Assembly (NCBI RefSeq): GCF_900111405.1
Contig: NZ_FOHJ01000001.1
Location: 372,001 to 436,000, forward strand
Reading direction: 5' to 3'
Length of the DNA stretch: 64,000 nucleotides
Origin: Salinibacillus kushneri
GTDB taxonomy: Bacteria; Bacillota; Bacilli; Bacillales; Alkalibacillaceae
Shown here: one piece after another, positions 28,344-37,862 of the stretch
Layout: every line of letters begins with the position of its first letter
Numbering within the stretch: position 1 is the first letter of the stretch
Program-made: the position numbers and the translations under genes
The notes under the pieces: generated by a model
The model's input: the letters and a program-made list of their open reading frames with translations, nothing else
Told to the model about the DNA's origin: nothing
Databases searched by the model: none

Positions 28344-28794
28344 ATTTACCCACCCTTTGACCCTTAAAATTTTTCCATCGAAGTTGTCCTCGTCTTTTCT
28401 TTGATTGATTTTTAGGGGGTTGCACCCGTGGAAACGGCTTAATTACAGTGGAATTGTATTCTTAAAATAATATTATGTGAAATAAGAGAGATAATGCCCA
28501 TATAATCAAGCTTCTAGTTCCGTTCACGTAACCGTTTCACTGTCCAGGATATCTGTGCGATGACAGAAATCCAGATTCATAAATTGTACCTCTACCATTT
28601 AGTATTGATCTATATATAGAACAAATGGTGTAAAAAATAAAACGACATAGGTCTCATCGCTTCAATAATTTAAATATATATTCACAGATTTTCGCAGAAA
28701 GAACTCATGAACTTTATAAAGAACATAATTTTATAATACATGACTATTGGTGTAATCTCAATAATTTATTTCCTATTTAACAGTGTACTGTAGG

Positions 28795-28905
28795 CTTTGT
28801 TAAACAGAGAAGTTGAGTTCCGCCCCAGAGCCCTTGCTTTCCACGGGAGGCCCCGCGAGCCTCCTCGGCATACGCCTGTGGGGGTTCACCTTTACGTTCT
28901 TCCTT
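28795..28905 (-). repeat. GC-rich dispersed intergenic repeat, copy 2 (inverted, shortened)
   Basis: Starts GGCTTTGTTAAACAGAG and GTTGAGTTCCGCC, the reverse complement of the right end of copy 1, continues with CCGCGAGCCTCCTCGGCATAC and fades after GTGGGGGTTCACC. It lies in the 959-bp gap between the acyltransferase and sat genes; apart from the small ORF at 28997 and the sat terminator, I see nothing else in that gap. Confidence 0.7.
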
Positions 28906-28996
28906 GAGGAATATTGTTGAAAGAGTGGCGGGGTTCATTCATATATCTCTTACCATTGGAAATACTACTATGTAAAATGTCGAAGGAGGTAAAGTG

Positions 28997-29116
28997 GTGC
29001 TTGAATCCTTAGGTCTTCTGGCTACCATATCCGGTTTAAAATATATCAGAAAAAAGATTGTACCCACTACTTCAAAAGATAAGCTGAAAAAAAGCAAAAA
29101 TGAATTTTTTCATTAG
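28997..29116 (+). CDS. Small ORF, 39 residues (unknown)
   Basis: GTG at 28997 lies 7 bases after AGGAGG, an ideal ribosome binding site. The product MLESLGLLATISGLKYIRKK and then IVPTTSKDKLKKSKNEFFH has a short hydrophobic start and a very basic tail. It sits next to repeat copy 2 and ends before the sat terminator. No homologue recognised. Confidence 0.5.
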   Translation: MLESLGLLATISGLKYIRKKIVPTTSKDKLKKSKNEFFH

Positions 29117-29251
29117 TCAAGCTGCAAAACAAATTGTAATGAGCTCATTTTATAGATCGACCTATTCCGGAGCAGCATTTTCAACGTTTTTAATGACTTT
29201 ATTAGATGATCAATTCCTTATTTCTCACTGTTTTCCGAAATCTTTTTCCAT

Positions 29252-29297
29252 AAAAGAAAAAAGCTACAAAAACATGTGCTGTTTCTGTAGCTTTTTT
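29252..29297 (-). terminator. Terminator of sat
   Basis: AAAAAAGCTACAGAAAC pairs with GTTTTTGTAGCTTTTTT (one mismatch), followed by CTTTT on the minus strand. It can work in both directions. Confidence 0.92.
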
Positions 29298-29302
29298 GAT
29301 TT

Positions 29303-30451
29303 CTATTCTTGCATCCCTTTTATCAATACTGCTGCAACTTCCGGACGGGAGAATTCTTTTGGTGGTTTTTCGCCATTACGCAATAAACCACGAACCTTTG
29401 TACCACTTAGGTGTACATGATTTTCTTTGTCATGCGGGCAAGTTTTGGCTGTTGCCATGTTTTCACATTTTGTGCAGTAGAAAGCATGTTCAAATTTGAA
29501 AATCGTAATTCCAAGTTCTTCTTCAAATTGACTGATAAATTCCTGTGCTTCGTACGTACCGTAATAATCGCCAACTCCAGCATGGTCACGGCCAACAATG
29601 AAGTGAGTACACCCATAGTTTTTACGCACAATAGCATGAAGAATGGCTTCTTTAGGACCTGCATAACGCATAGCTGCTGGATAAATAACAAGGCGAGTGC
29701 GATCTTCCGGATAGTAGTTTTTCAAAATCACCTGATAGCTCTCCATACGTACATCTGCAGGAATATCATCAGACTTGGTTTCTCCTACAAGCGGATTTAA
29801 CAGCAAGCCATCCACTGCTTCAAGTGCACACTTTTGAATATATTCATGGGCTCTGTGGACAGGATTACGTGTTTGAAAGCCAACAATCGTTTCCCAGCCA
29901 AGCTCTTCAAACATTTTACGAGTTTCACTTGGATCCATGTAAAAGTCAGTGAAATCACCGTGATCCGGTCGATTTAACAGTGTAATGGGACCTCCAAGAT
30001 AAACATCACCACGCTCATAAAGCTTTTTCACTCCGGCATGTTCTTCGTCTGTCGTGCCATACACATTTTGGGCTTCCAGCTTTTTGTCATATGTAAATTT
30101 TTCTTTTAACGTAAGCGTACCATAAATAACACCATCTTCACCTTTAAGAGCAATTTCCTCGCCAATCTGATACCCATCAGCCTCTTCATTGGTTACTGAT
30201 AGCGTAATCGGAATACTCCAAACGGTTCCATCCGCAAGTCTTGTATTCTGAACAACACTCTCATAATCAGCCTGTCCCATAAAACCTTTCAGCGGACTAA
30301 AGCCACCGATTCCTATCAATTCAAGGTCTGAGATGGCCCAAGGCGTGAGTGTTAAAGATTTTAAGTTTTCCGCTTCTTGTAGAGCAGCTTCTTTTTCACT
30401 TCCCTGAAGTTCTCTGTTTATTAGCGTTCCTCCATGCGCTTCAATAGCCAT
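29303..30451 (-). CDS. sat: Sulfate adenylyltransferase
   Basis: 382 residues from the ATG at 30451, 8 bases behind GGAGG; the eight extra codons upstream are rejected. ATP-sulfurylase motifs: [34 protein letters not shown] (the QTRNPxHRAHE active site), [12 protein letters not shown] and the C-terminal Cys-rich [15 protein letters not shown] seen in Bacillus Sat. It makes adenylylsulfate (APS) from sulfate and ATP. CysC, CysQ and a likely sulfate permease are 16 kb away at 45.7-49 kb. Confidence 0.95.
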   Translation of the reverse strand: MAIEAHGGTLINRELQGSEKEAALQEAENLKSLTLTPWAISDLELIGIGGFSPLKGFMGQADYESVVQNTRLADGTVWSIPITLSVTNEEADGYQIGEEIALKGEDGVIYGTLTLKEKFTYDKKLEAQNVYGTTDEEHAGVKKLYERGDVYLGGPITLLNRPDHGDFTDFYMDPSETRKMFEELGWETIVGFQTRNPVHRAHEYIQKCALEAVDGLLLNPLVGETKSDDIPADVRMESYQVILKNYYPEDRTRLVIYPAAMRYAGPKEAILHAIVRKNYGCTHFIVGRDHAGVGDYYGTYEAQEFISQFEEELGITIFKFEHAFYCTKCENMATAKTCPHDKENHVHLSGTKVRGLLRNGEKPPKEFSRPEVAAVLIKGMQE

Positions 30452-30783
30452 AATGAAAACCTCCACATTTGTCATTCTTTATCAGTTTTTATCATATCAT
30501 AAAATCCAACATTTTGCTTTTCTTATTTTATCCAATAAAAAGGACAAAGCATAAAATATAGGAAAATTAACGTTGTTTTTTATTACTCACCTTTTATACA
30601 AATTTTAGAAATTTTATGGATTTTTTTAGTTAATTAGTAGTAAAATAGACTTATGCAAAAATACTCACTTTTATAATTTCTATTTTTTAAAGATTGCTGC
30701 TAATCTGTTGATAGTGAGGAAAGATTGGGCAAAACAGAAGACAAGTTGAACCCTATTATAATATAAGAAAAGGAGATATGTGT

Positions 30784-31350
30784 ATGGAAGAGAAATTTTT
30801 ATCTGATTACTCCATTTGTGAAAGGACCATGATGATAAAACCTATTGATCATCCAGACTTTTATAGTATAGTATTCGAACCCAACCATAAAATTTACGTA
30901 AAGAAACCACCCTTTGAAATGATTCAGCAGGCCTGTATTGACAATGGGGAAACCTACAATAACAACAGGCAAACTGTTATTTATCATACAGGGTACAAGC
31001 AAAAAGTTCCCATACATATCAGCATCTCCAGAAAGATTTACACTTTTCCTACTCACTCACCTAAACATATCGATTGTGAATGGATTTTCTACCGACATGT
31101 AAAAAATATTCAACCGATTTTATCTTCAGAGAATACACTTTACAACTCCATGATTACATTTAAGAATAACCTCACTCAAAAACTCCGAGAGTCAGATTTC
31201 ACTTTAAAAAGACAGATGAATCGCACATCCACATGTATTTTGAAACTATCTGAGACTGTACAAATACGAGAACAACAGGATTACTCCTATAAGCTTCCTT
31301 TGCTTATCAAAGAGGCGATGAATAACTACTTCAAAAAATATAGTGAATAG
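30784..31350 (+). CDS. comK: Competence transcription factor ComK
   Basis: 188 residues from ATG 30784, 8 bases after AGGAG (the ATG at 30778 is too close). IDNGETYNNNRQTVIYHTGY, KVPIHISISRKIYTFPTHSP and CEWIFYRHV are the conserved core of ComK, the DNA-binding activator of late competence genes. The length matches B. subtilis ComK (192). The 330 bp upstream are A/T-rich with several A- and T-tracts, but I find no exact AAAA-N5-TTTT dyad pair. Confidence 0.9.
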   Translation: MEEKFLSDYSICERTMMIKPIDHPDFYSIVFEPNHKIYVKKPPFEMIQQACIDNGETYNNNRQTVIYHTGYKQKVPIHISISRKIYTFPTHSPKHIDCEWIFYRHVKNIQPILSSENTLYNSMITFKNNLTQKLRESDFTLKRQMNRTSTCILKLSETVQIREQQDYSYKLPLLIKEAMNNYFKKYSE

Positions 31351-31398
31351 TAATAGTATGAGACAAGGGGACATTTCGTTTTCTAACTTGCATGACTA

Positions 31399-31439
31399 GA
31401 AAAAGCATGTATAATCATTGGGATTATGCATGCTTTTTC
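31399..31439 (+). terminator. Terminator after comK
   Basis: GAAAAAGCATGTATAATC pairs with GATTATGCATGCTTTTTC (one mismatch) with a short loop; T-rich end. Confidence 0.88.
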
Positions 31440-31543
31440 GTTGATTACGTATGTGCTTATGCCTGAATAGATGTTCTCCAGTTTATAATACTGCACCAAA
31501 ATATATCAGGCACTTGCACGTAACTGAGGTTAAGATAGATGCT

Positions 31544-32257
31544 TTATTGCCCAAGAACCTGCTTAATAAAATTAGGATTGGGATACCCTGCCTCATTAAC
31601 CTTTTGTATAACCTGACTCACATCGTATTTCACACGGTGAATGCCAACAGTAAAGTCTGCCCCCTCTCCCTCTGCAATAAGATAGGACGCATGGTTCAGG
31701 CCATCAAACGGCAGTCCCACACTTCCAAGGTTTGCAACTGTTTTTCCATTTATGTAGCGAACATAAGGAAGATGAATGTGGCCATAAAGATAAAGGTCTG
31801 CTGATGCTTCACTCATAAGATTGGCTTCCACGACTTCATCCGCTTCAGTAGGTTTTATCATTTCAAAAAGACTTGTCGGAGTAGCATGGAAAACGTGAAT
31901 TTTTATTTGATCAGTTAGTTCAATCGTGGCACCAGTTGGGAGGTTCTCAAGATACGTAATGTCCTCATTTGACAGCTTGTCCACCGTCCATTGCTGCTCC
32001 GTTCTCATCATTTCGATGGCCTGGTCAGGAACCTCTCCATCCCGAATGCCACGCACAACCCATTCGTCTGCATTCCCCTTAACTACCATTGTGTTCAACG
32101 ATTGAACAAGCTCAAGGGCACGCTTTGGTTCAGGTCCGCGATAACATAAATCACCAAGAACTACAACCTGATCTACATCTTTAGCTTCTATATCCTTCAA
32201 AACAGCATCTAATGCAACAGCATTTCCATGGATGTCAGAGATAAAAGCAATTTTCAT
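31544..32257 (-). CDS. Metallophosphoesterase, YfcE/diadenosine-tetraphosphatase-like
   Basis: 237 residues from ATG 32257 behind AAAGGAGGT. Calcineurin-like motifs in order: IAFISDIHGNAVAL (DxH), VVLGDLCYRGPEP (GDxxxRG), VKGNADEW (GNxD/E), HVFHATPTS and LYGHIHLPYVR (GHxH). A cytoplasmic two-metal phosphodiesterase or phosphatase; substrate unknown. Divergent from the Ca2+/H+ exchanger at 32426. Confidence 0.88.
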   Translation of the reverse strand: MKIAFISDIHGNAVALDAVLKDIEAKDVDQVVVLGDLCYRGPEPKRALELVQSLNTMVVKGNADEWVVRGIRDGEVPDQAIEMMRTEQQWTVDKLSNEDITYLENLPTGATIELTDQIKIHVFHATPTSLFEMIKPTEADEVVEANLMSEASADLYLYGHIHLPYVRYINGKTVANLGSVGLPFDGLNHASYLIAEGEGADFTVGIHRVKYDVSQVIQKVNEAGYPNPNFIKQVLGQ

Positions 32258-32425
32258 TGTTGGACCTCCTTTGTATTTTATTTTATCAATTTCGTCCAAG
32301 GAAGGCTAACCAGAATAAGTAACAACTCATTAGGCCCGTTTAATCCATTTCTCTCCATAGTCATAATATCCGCTCAAATGGAAAATTTAATGGTTAAAGG
32401 ATTATACACTGGAGGTTTATGACCC

Positions 32426-33490
32426 ATGATGAATAAAGTGTTTATAGGTCTTGCGGTAATTGGAATCCCCATTTCAGTTATAGGTGCACTTATGCATTGG
32501 CCATCCGTATTCATGTTTATCGTTTACTGTGTAACCATTATTGCACTTGCCAGTATTATTGGGAGAGCAACAGAGAGCCTGGCCATTGTCATGGGACCGA
32601 GAATAGGCGGTTTATTGAATGCTACATTCGGTAATGCGGTAGAACTGATGATTTCGATTTTTTCACTAAAGGCGGGACTAATTAGCATTGTCCTTGCATC
32701 TTTAACCGGTTCTGTAATAGGAAATTTACTACTTGTTGGTGGTCTATCCTTCTTTATAGGCGGTTTGAAATTTAAGCGTCAAAAGTTTAATATCCATGAT
32801 TCACGCTTAAATGCGGGGCTGCTTATTTTTTCTGTTATTGTTGCTTTTGTCATCCCTGAAGTTTTTTCAGATACTATGACGAATCATGAAACCATGATTC
32901 TCAGTATTGGGGCTTCCATTATCTTGATTCTTCTATATATCGCAACATTACTTTTCAAGTTGGTCACACATCGCGGAGTTTTTCAAAATAGTGAAGAAGG
33001 CGGGGAGACTAAAGGAGCGGAAGAAACGCCTGAATGGGGAAAATGGACAGCGGTCATCATTCTCGCTATCGCTACCATTACAGTTGCTTATGTATCCGAG
33101 AATCTGGTTCACACCTTTAACGCTGTTGGCGAGGCATTTGGTTTCTCTGAGCTATTCATAGGGGTCATTATCGTTGCCATCGTTGGAAATGCAGCAGAGC
33201 ACGCTTCGGCTGTCATTATGGCCTATAAAGACAAAATGAATGTAGCGGTTGAAATTGCAGTTGGTTCTACATTACAGGTGGCCATGTTTGTCGCTCCGAT
33301 TCTGGTGTTACTTTCCCTTCTGTTCGCAACAAACATGCCCCTTGTGTTTACCTGGCCCGAATTGATCAGCATGATTACAGCCGTGTTTCTACTCATTATT
33401 ATTTCGATAGACGGTGAATCCAACTGGTTTGAAGGCCTGGCCTTGTTAAGCGCCTATCTCATCATGGGAATAGGATTTTATTTGCTGTAG
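32426..33490 (+). CDS. Calcium/proton exchanger (CaCA family, YfkE/ChaA-like)
   Basis: 354 residues with about eleven membrane spans. The two inverted alpha-repeats of the family are plain: GGLLNATFGNAVELMISIFS (near residue 60) and IVAIVGNAAEHASAVIMAYK (near residue 250), whose acidic residues bind Ca2+. It exports calcium against protons across the cytoplasmic membrane. Length and motifs match B. subtilis YfkE. Confidence 0.93.
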   Translation: MMNKVFIGLAVIGIPISVIGALMHWPSVFMFIVYCVTIIALASIIGRATESLAIVMGPRIGGLLNATFGNAVELMISIFSLKAGLISIVLASLTGSVIGNLLLVGGLSFFIGGLKFKRQKFNIHDSRLNAGLLIFSVIVAFVIPEVFSDTMTNHETMILSIGASIILILLYIATLLFKLVTHRGVFQNSEEGGETKGAEETPEWGKWTAVIILAIATITVAYVSENLVHTFNAVGEAFGFSELFIGVIIVAIVGNAAEHASAVIMAYKDKMNVAVEIAVGSTLQVAMFVAPILVLLSLLFATNMPLVFTWPELISMITAVFLLIIISIDGESNWFEGLALLSAYLIMGIGFYLL

Positions 33491-33564
33491 TGAGACAGGG
33501 ATTTTCTTAAGGGAATAGCATGAATGGCTCATCTCCCTATTTAAGAGTGAGCCTCTCTTTCTTC

Positions 33565-33601
33565 CTAAAAAATAAGAGGAGAATACCAACTATTCTCCTC
33601 T
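33565..33601 (-). terminator. Terminator overlapping the RNase H stop codon
   Basis: GAGGAGAATA, 5-base loop, TATTCTCCTC, then TTATTTTTT on the minus strand. The RNase H gene's stop codon lies at the loop. Confidence 0.88.
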
Positions 33602-33982
33602 AACAATTGCCTTTCGTGCTAATTCATCCGCATGCTTATTTTGCTTTTCAGGAATCCATTTGATAAAAAAGTAAGGAAATAAGGACGACTTTTCTCTTAT
33701 TTCCTGTAACAATGGCAGGAATGTTTTGTTTTTTGTAAAATCAGCCTCAATTACATCCACAACAATCTTAGAATCCGAACGAAAGGATAAAATCTCATCA
33801 GGAAACTTCTCCTGGCAGATTTCTAAGGCTCTAATAACTGCTATAAATTCAGCTTCGTGATTAGATAAAGATGCTAAAGAATAGGAGTATTCGTAGTTTG
33901 TTCCTTGGGCTTTAATATAGATTCCCGCTCCAGCCGGTCCGGGATTTCCTCTTGCTGCTCCGTCTGTGTAGACTTCAATCAA
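33590..33982 (-). CDS. RNase HI family protein (reverse-transcriptase-like RNase H domain)
   Basis: 130 residues, a bare RNase H fold. Catalytic acids are visible: Asp 7 in VYTDGAARGNPGPAGAG, Glu 45 in SNHEAEFIAVIRAL, Asp 70 in FRSDSKIVVDV and Asp 119 in NKHADELARKA. It should cut RNA in RNA:DNA hybrids. It lacks the basic handle loop of E. coli RNase HI, like other Bacillus small RNase H proteins such as YpdQ/YpeP. Confidence 0.9.
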   Translation of the reverse strand: MIEVYTDGAARGNPGPAGAGIYIKAQGTNYEYSYSLASLSNHEAEFIAVIRALEICQEKFPDEILSFRSDSKIVVDVIEADFTKNKTFLPLLQEIREKSSLFPYFFIKWIPEKQNKHADELARKAIVRGE

Positions 33983-34070
33983 ATGTAACGCTCCTTTTGT
34001 GTTTGTTTCTTTCTCTTGTCCAGAAAAAGCTGTAAACTAAACCACTGTGAAACATTTTGTGAAACAAGAT

Positions 34071-34092
34071 TTTTCGGGTGGTGACAGGCACC
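34071..34092 (+). repeat. REP-like element, copy 1
   Basis: TTTTC followed by the core GGGTGGTGACAGGCACC (34076-34092), containing the short palindrome GGTG-acagg-CACC. It abuts the 3' end of the next gene (stop at 34096). Same orientation as the six other copies. Confidence 0.85.
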
Positions 34093-34095
34093 ACC

Positions 34096-34332
34096 TCAAG
34101 TAAGCTTTGCGAGCTTGCTGCAATACCTTTCTTCATCAAATGGTGTTCCTTGTTTCATTACATCGTACATTTCCTCTACTAAAACTGTTGCGATTTTCTC
34201 TTTTGCTTCCTGTTCTTTATAGCCTGAGTCAATTAAGCGATCTAATGTCACCCTCGTACATTCAGGTTCATTGATGTTAAGCTGGTTATCAATCACTTCA
34301 ATTAATTTACTTTTCATTCGCTGGTTGGCCAT
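34096..34332 (-). CDS. Conserved hypothetical small protein, 78 residues
   Basis: Acidic-basic helical protein beginning MANQRMKSKLIEVIDNQL and containing CTRVTLDRLIDSGYKEQEAKEKIATVLVEE. Looks all-alpha, no membrane span or enzyme motif. GTGGAGGAAAG in front of ATG 34332 supports translation. It resembles small uncharacterised proteins of Bacillaceae, but I cannot name a family. Its stop codon is 3 bp from REP copy 1. Confidence 0.7.
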   Translation of the reverse strand: MANQRMKSKLIEVIDNQLNINEPECTRVTLDRLIDSGYKEQEAKEKIATVLVEEMYDVMKQGTPFDEERYCSKLAKLT

Positions 34333-34402
34333 TTTCTTTCCTCCACGTTTATATTTCCAACATATTTTATCAACTATAGATTTTCAATACAACTAGCCCT
34401 TT

Positions 34403-36214
34403 TTACTTGTCTTCCAATTCGGCAAGTTGTTTTTTAATACTTCTGATTTCCTCCCAATATTCTTCGTCATCAACGGTGTGCTCTTCGCTAGTCATCAATT
34501 CAATCATGCGCATGTTCAACTGGTTCCATTTATTTTGATTCGTCTGCTGATTTGCATCCACTCGATTTTCAATATGCTGCAAGAATTCATCATAAGTTCC
34601 CTGATAATCAATGATGTGCTTTTCCCCCAAATAAAGAATGCGATTTGCTACTTTTTGCACAAAATACCGATCATGGGAAACAACCAGCATCGCACCTGGA
34701 TAGGATTGTAAAGCTGCTTCTACCGTTTCTCTTGTATCAATATCCAAATAATTCGTCGGTTCATCTAAAATAAGTAAATTTGCATCACTAAAATAGAGTC
34801 GAATCAAAGCCGCACGACATTTTTCTCCCATGCTTAAATCCCCAACCTTCTTATACACCGCTTCCCTTCTAAATAGAAAAGAGCCAAGGATTGTTCGTGC
34901 TTCTGTCTGTGTCATTTCAGGTAAATCCAACAAATTTTCCAATAAAGTTGCATCTTCATCTAATCCATTTAATTCCTGGTCAAAGTAGCCGATCTTCGTA
35001 TTGGGATTCACGAATATAGAGCCTTCTATCGGTTTAAGACGATTCATAATGAGCTTCAATAATGTAGATTTTCCTGCACCATTGGGACCTATAATAGCGA
35101 TTCGATCCTGACGATGGACAAAAAACTGGAGATGATCAAAAATGATATGTTCATTAAATCCAAAGGTAAGTTTGTCAATGTGTAGCATGGATCGTGCTGA
35201 GAAACTGCTACTATCTAATTTCATATTAACCTCTTTATCATCCTTAGGCTTTCGAATTCCTTCACTCTCCAGATGCTCAAGTTCCGATTCCTTTGCTCTA
35301 AAACGCGAAATATTCTTATTTGCTTTAGCCCTTAAAAAGTCATTTTGTCCCGCTGAACGGTGAGCCTTATCAAACCATTGCTGGTACCGGCGAATGGAGA
35401 CTTCCAACTCCTGTTTTTTCTTTTTGTACTTTTGGTATCTTTTTTCTTCGGTTTTCGCCTCAATTTCCTTTTGTTCTTTAAATCTTGTGTAATTTCCTGG
35501 ATACCTTTTACAGCCTTTCTGATTTAATTCATAAATCGCATGAGCCGTCTGATCTAAAAAATGCCGATCATGAGAAACATACAAAATCGCCTTTTGATAG
35601 TTATTCATCCAGTTCTCGAGCCACCTGATGGTTTCCTGGTCCAGATGATTCGTCGGTTCATCCATAATAATAAAAGCTGGATTCTGGACAAGAACTTTTG
35701 CCAGTTGTACTTTTGTCTTCTGACCACCACTTAACGATTGAAAAGGAACTTCCCAAAGTGAAGCGTCCACACCTAATCTGGTTAATATTTTATCTGCTTC
35801 AACTTCCCGCTCATAGCCACCATGTTCTAAAAACGTTTCATATTATGCTTGATATTTATTTACCGCTTCGTCATGCGGGGAAACCTTCATCACCTGCTCA
35901 AGTTTTATGAGTTCTTGCCTGATTTTAAACCATTTGTGAAATGCACTTAAAACAAATGCCTTTGCAGTGAAAGAATCAGGAACTTCCGGAGACTGTTCAA
36001 GCCAAACCCACTCTATAAGTCCAACATGTCACTGAATATGACCTTTATCAAACGAGTCTCTCTCCATCAGTCCTTTAAGCAGCGTGGTTTTTCCTATTCC
36101 ATTACGTCCATATATCGCCAAATGTTCACCTTGCTTAATCTCTAAATGAACATTTTCAAACAGTACCGATCCACTGATTTCCTTTTTTAAATCTTTCGCG
36201 TGAAATATAAACAT
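34403..36214 (-). pseudogene. ABC-F ATPase gene with two in-frame stop codons
   Basis: A single reading frame of about 600 codons carries an N-terminal ABC domain (GRNGIGKTTLLKGLM; LSGGQKTKVQLAKVL; IIMDEPTNHLDQ), the linker rich in KKKQELEVS, and a C-terminal ABC domain (GPNGAGKSTLLKLIM; LSMGEKCRAALIRLY; LILDEPTNYLDI). Stops interrupt it at 36029-36031 (TGA) and 35843-35845 (TAA) without any frame change. Both are explained by single C-to-T changes (CGA to TGA, CAA to TAA). The product would be a ribosome-associated ABC-F protein of the antibiotic-protection type. The last 455 codons remain open. Promoter, leader and leader terminator persist upstream. Confidence 0.88.
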
Positions 36215-36248
36215 AACCTCACCTCAGTGAAATATAAACATAACCTCA
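36200..36248 (-). repeat. Tandem duplication of the ABC-F ribosome binding site and first codons
   Basis: The 22-bp unit GTGAAATATAAACATAACCTCA occurs at 36200-36221 and 36227-36248 (27-bp period). On the minus strand each copy reads GAGGTTATG-TTTATATTTCAC, so the upstream copy makes a five-codon minigene (MFIFH, stop) in front of the true start. Confidence 0.85.
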
Positions 36249-36253
36249 TATAA

Positions 36254-36283
36254 TAAAAAAATCACAAGCTTCTGCCTGTGATG
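36254..36283 (-). terminator. Leader terminator (attenuator) before the broken ABC-F gene
   Basis: ATCACAGGC, AGAA loop, GCTTGTGAT followed by TTTTTTTA on the minus strand, between the promoter at 36474-36502 and the start codon at 36214. Position suggests attenuation. Confidence 0.75.
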
Positions 36284-36408
36284 TTGACATACGAGTACCC
36301 GGAATCAGTTAAAGATCCAATAATCAAGATGCTGTTTATTTTTCCATTTTGCACACACGTATCCCGTCTCATCCACCAAGGCAGATTAGCGTTTTACTAT
36401 TCTTTTGC

Positions 36409-36435
36409 TTATTGAGATAACGTGTCATGCTTCAT
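36409..36435 (-). CDS. Possible leader peptide MKHDTLSQ
   Basis: Eight-codon ORF in the ABC-F leader, 14 bases behind GGAGG (longer than ideal spacing). It could couple ribosome stalling to the leader terminator. Weak case. The rest of 36215-36722 holds only the promoter and leader. Confidence 0.3.
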   Translation of the reverse strand: MKHDTLSQ

Positions 36436-36473
36436 GATTCTATTATTAACCTCCGTTTATAAAGCGATTTACT

Positions 36474-36502
36474 ATTATTAAATCATAAAAGTACATTGAC
36501 AA
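36474..36502 (-). promoter_or_regulatory. Promoter of the ABC-F leader
   Basis: TTGTCA (36502-36497), 17-bp spacer, AATAAT (36479-36474); each hexamer is one base from consensus. Transcription would start about 220 nt before the ABC-F start codon. Confidence 0.65.
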
Positions 36503-36722
36503 CAATGAAATTGTGGATAGATTGAAAATACAGCCTTAACACCGGTCAAGATTAGATACATTATGTACCTATTAACATAACCTTCACACATTGGCTTTAT
36601 TCAATGATCAAGAATCTCCCTTTTGTAATACGAATCGCTCTTTATTTTTCCATCCATGTATTCAAGTGGTATATTGGATATAGACTACTTGAAATAAGGA
36701 TTGAACCAAAAGGAGGCAAAAC

Positions 36723-37484
36723 ATGAATATATCAGGAAATACCATTTTAATTACAGGCGGATCAGCTGGTATCGGACTGGCCCTTGCTAAACGCTTTTTG
36801 GAAACAGATAATAAAGTCATTATCGTGGGCCGTCGTAAAGAAAAATTAAATGAAGCAAAAGCAAAATATCCAAAATTACATACAAAGGTTTGTGATGTTT
36901 CAAAAGAGGATGATCGAAAGGTCCTCTTTGAGTCGGTTAAAAAAGAATTTCCTAATTTAAATGTTCTCGTAAATAATGCCGGAATTCAGCAAAGAGTAAA
37001 TCTTTTAAAAGCTGATCAGAACTGGGACTACTATCGCAAAGAGATATCGATTAATGTGGATGGTCCCATTCATCTTTCTATGTTATTTACACCACTCATT
37101 ACGCAACAGGAAAGTGGCGCCATCATTAATATTTCCTCCGGTTTGGCTCTAAGACCGGGTGTTTGGGTACCTATCTATAGTGCAACTAAAGCAGCGATAC
37201 ACTCCTACACCACTTCATTGCGTTTGCAGCTATCTCAATCAAATGTAGATGTGATTGAAATATTGCCACCAGCCGTTAACACAGACCTAGGGGGATCTGG
37301 ATTGCATACAATGGGTGCACCTTTGGATGAGTTTGCAGACTCCATTTTCGAAAGAATCAAACAGGGTGATTTGGAAATCGGATACGGAGATGCAGAAAAG
37401 CGACTCCATGCTTCAAAAGAAGAAATTGACGAAGGAACAAAACAAGCCTGGGAGAACTTCCTAAAAAACAATCCGGACTTTTAG
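36723..37484 (+). CDS. Short-chain dehydrogenase/reductase, DltE-like
   Basis: 253 residues. Cofactor motif ILITGGSAGIGLALAKRF (residues 8-25), NNAGIQQRVNLL, active-site Ser in INISSGLALRPG and YSATKAAIHSYTTSL (YxxxK). The N-terminal half and the PAVNTDLGG segment resemble DltE and related oxidoreductases. No dlt operon is nearby. AAAGGAGG precedes the ATG. Substrate unknown. Confidence 0.88.
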   Translation: MNISGNTILITGGSAGIGLALAKRFLETDNKVIIVGRRKEKLNEAKAKYPKLHTKVCDVSKEDDRKVLFESVKKEFPNLNVLVNNAGIQQRVNLLKADQNWDYYRKEISINVDGPIHLSMLFTPLITQQESGAIINISSGLALRPGVWVPIYSATKAAIHSYTTSLRLQLSQSNVDVIEILPPAVNTDLGGSGLHTMGAPLDEFADSIFERIKQGDLEIGYGDAEKRLHASKEEIDEGTKQAWENFLKNNPDF

Positions 37485-37539
37485 GTAATTCCCTCTATTC
37501 GTCATGTCCCAATGGAAATGGGCATCAAAAGGTGTTAAG

Positions 37540-37638
37540 ATGATGAAAAATAATGGTTCCCAGGGGGGGATTAAACTTTTTAACTGGCTTATGAAGCATC
37601 CATTCATGTCAATCTGGGATACCGAGCAAAAGAGATAG
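37540..37638 (+). CDS. Doubtful small ORF, 32 residues
   Basis: MMKNNGSQGGIKLFNWLMKH then PFMSIWDTEQKR, with AAAGGTG just upstream. It may be a remnant of a larger gene. Otherwise the 378-bp gap between the SDR gene and the ketosynthase holds nothing I can name. Confidence 0.25.
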   Translation: MMKNNGSQGGIKLFNWLMKHPFMSIWDTEQKR

Positions 37639-37862
37639 GTTTTGAACTAATGAGTGCATTGTAAAACCTAAAAGCTGGCAGAACCACTAAAAGCCATAGC
37701 AGATTTCATAAAACAACTGTCCATAATGATCAGACGATCAATCTTAATAAGTCTGCCAATAAACACATCCTGTTTCACAGACATTGAAAAGCTGATAGTG
37801 ATAAGCTGGTGCTGGTGATTTAGACTCCCGGGTAGTGTGAATGTACAGAAAGGAGCATCACA

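Noticed and set aside
30476-30783. ComK autoregulatory boxes upstream of comK
   Set aside because: A- and T-tracts are present but no AAAA-N5-TTTT pair with correct spacing was found.
36029-36031. In-frame TGA in the ABC-F gene as a selenocysteine codon
   Set aside because: No SECIS-like hairpin follows, ABC-F proteins have no selenocysteine here, and a second in-frame TAA is present.
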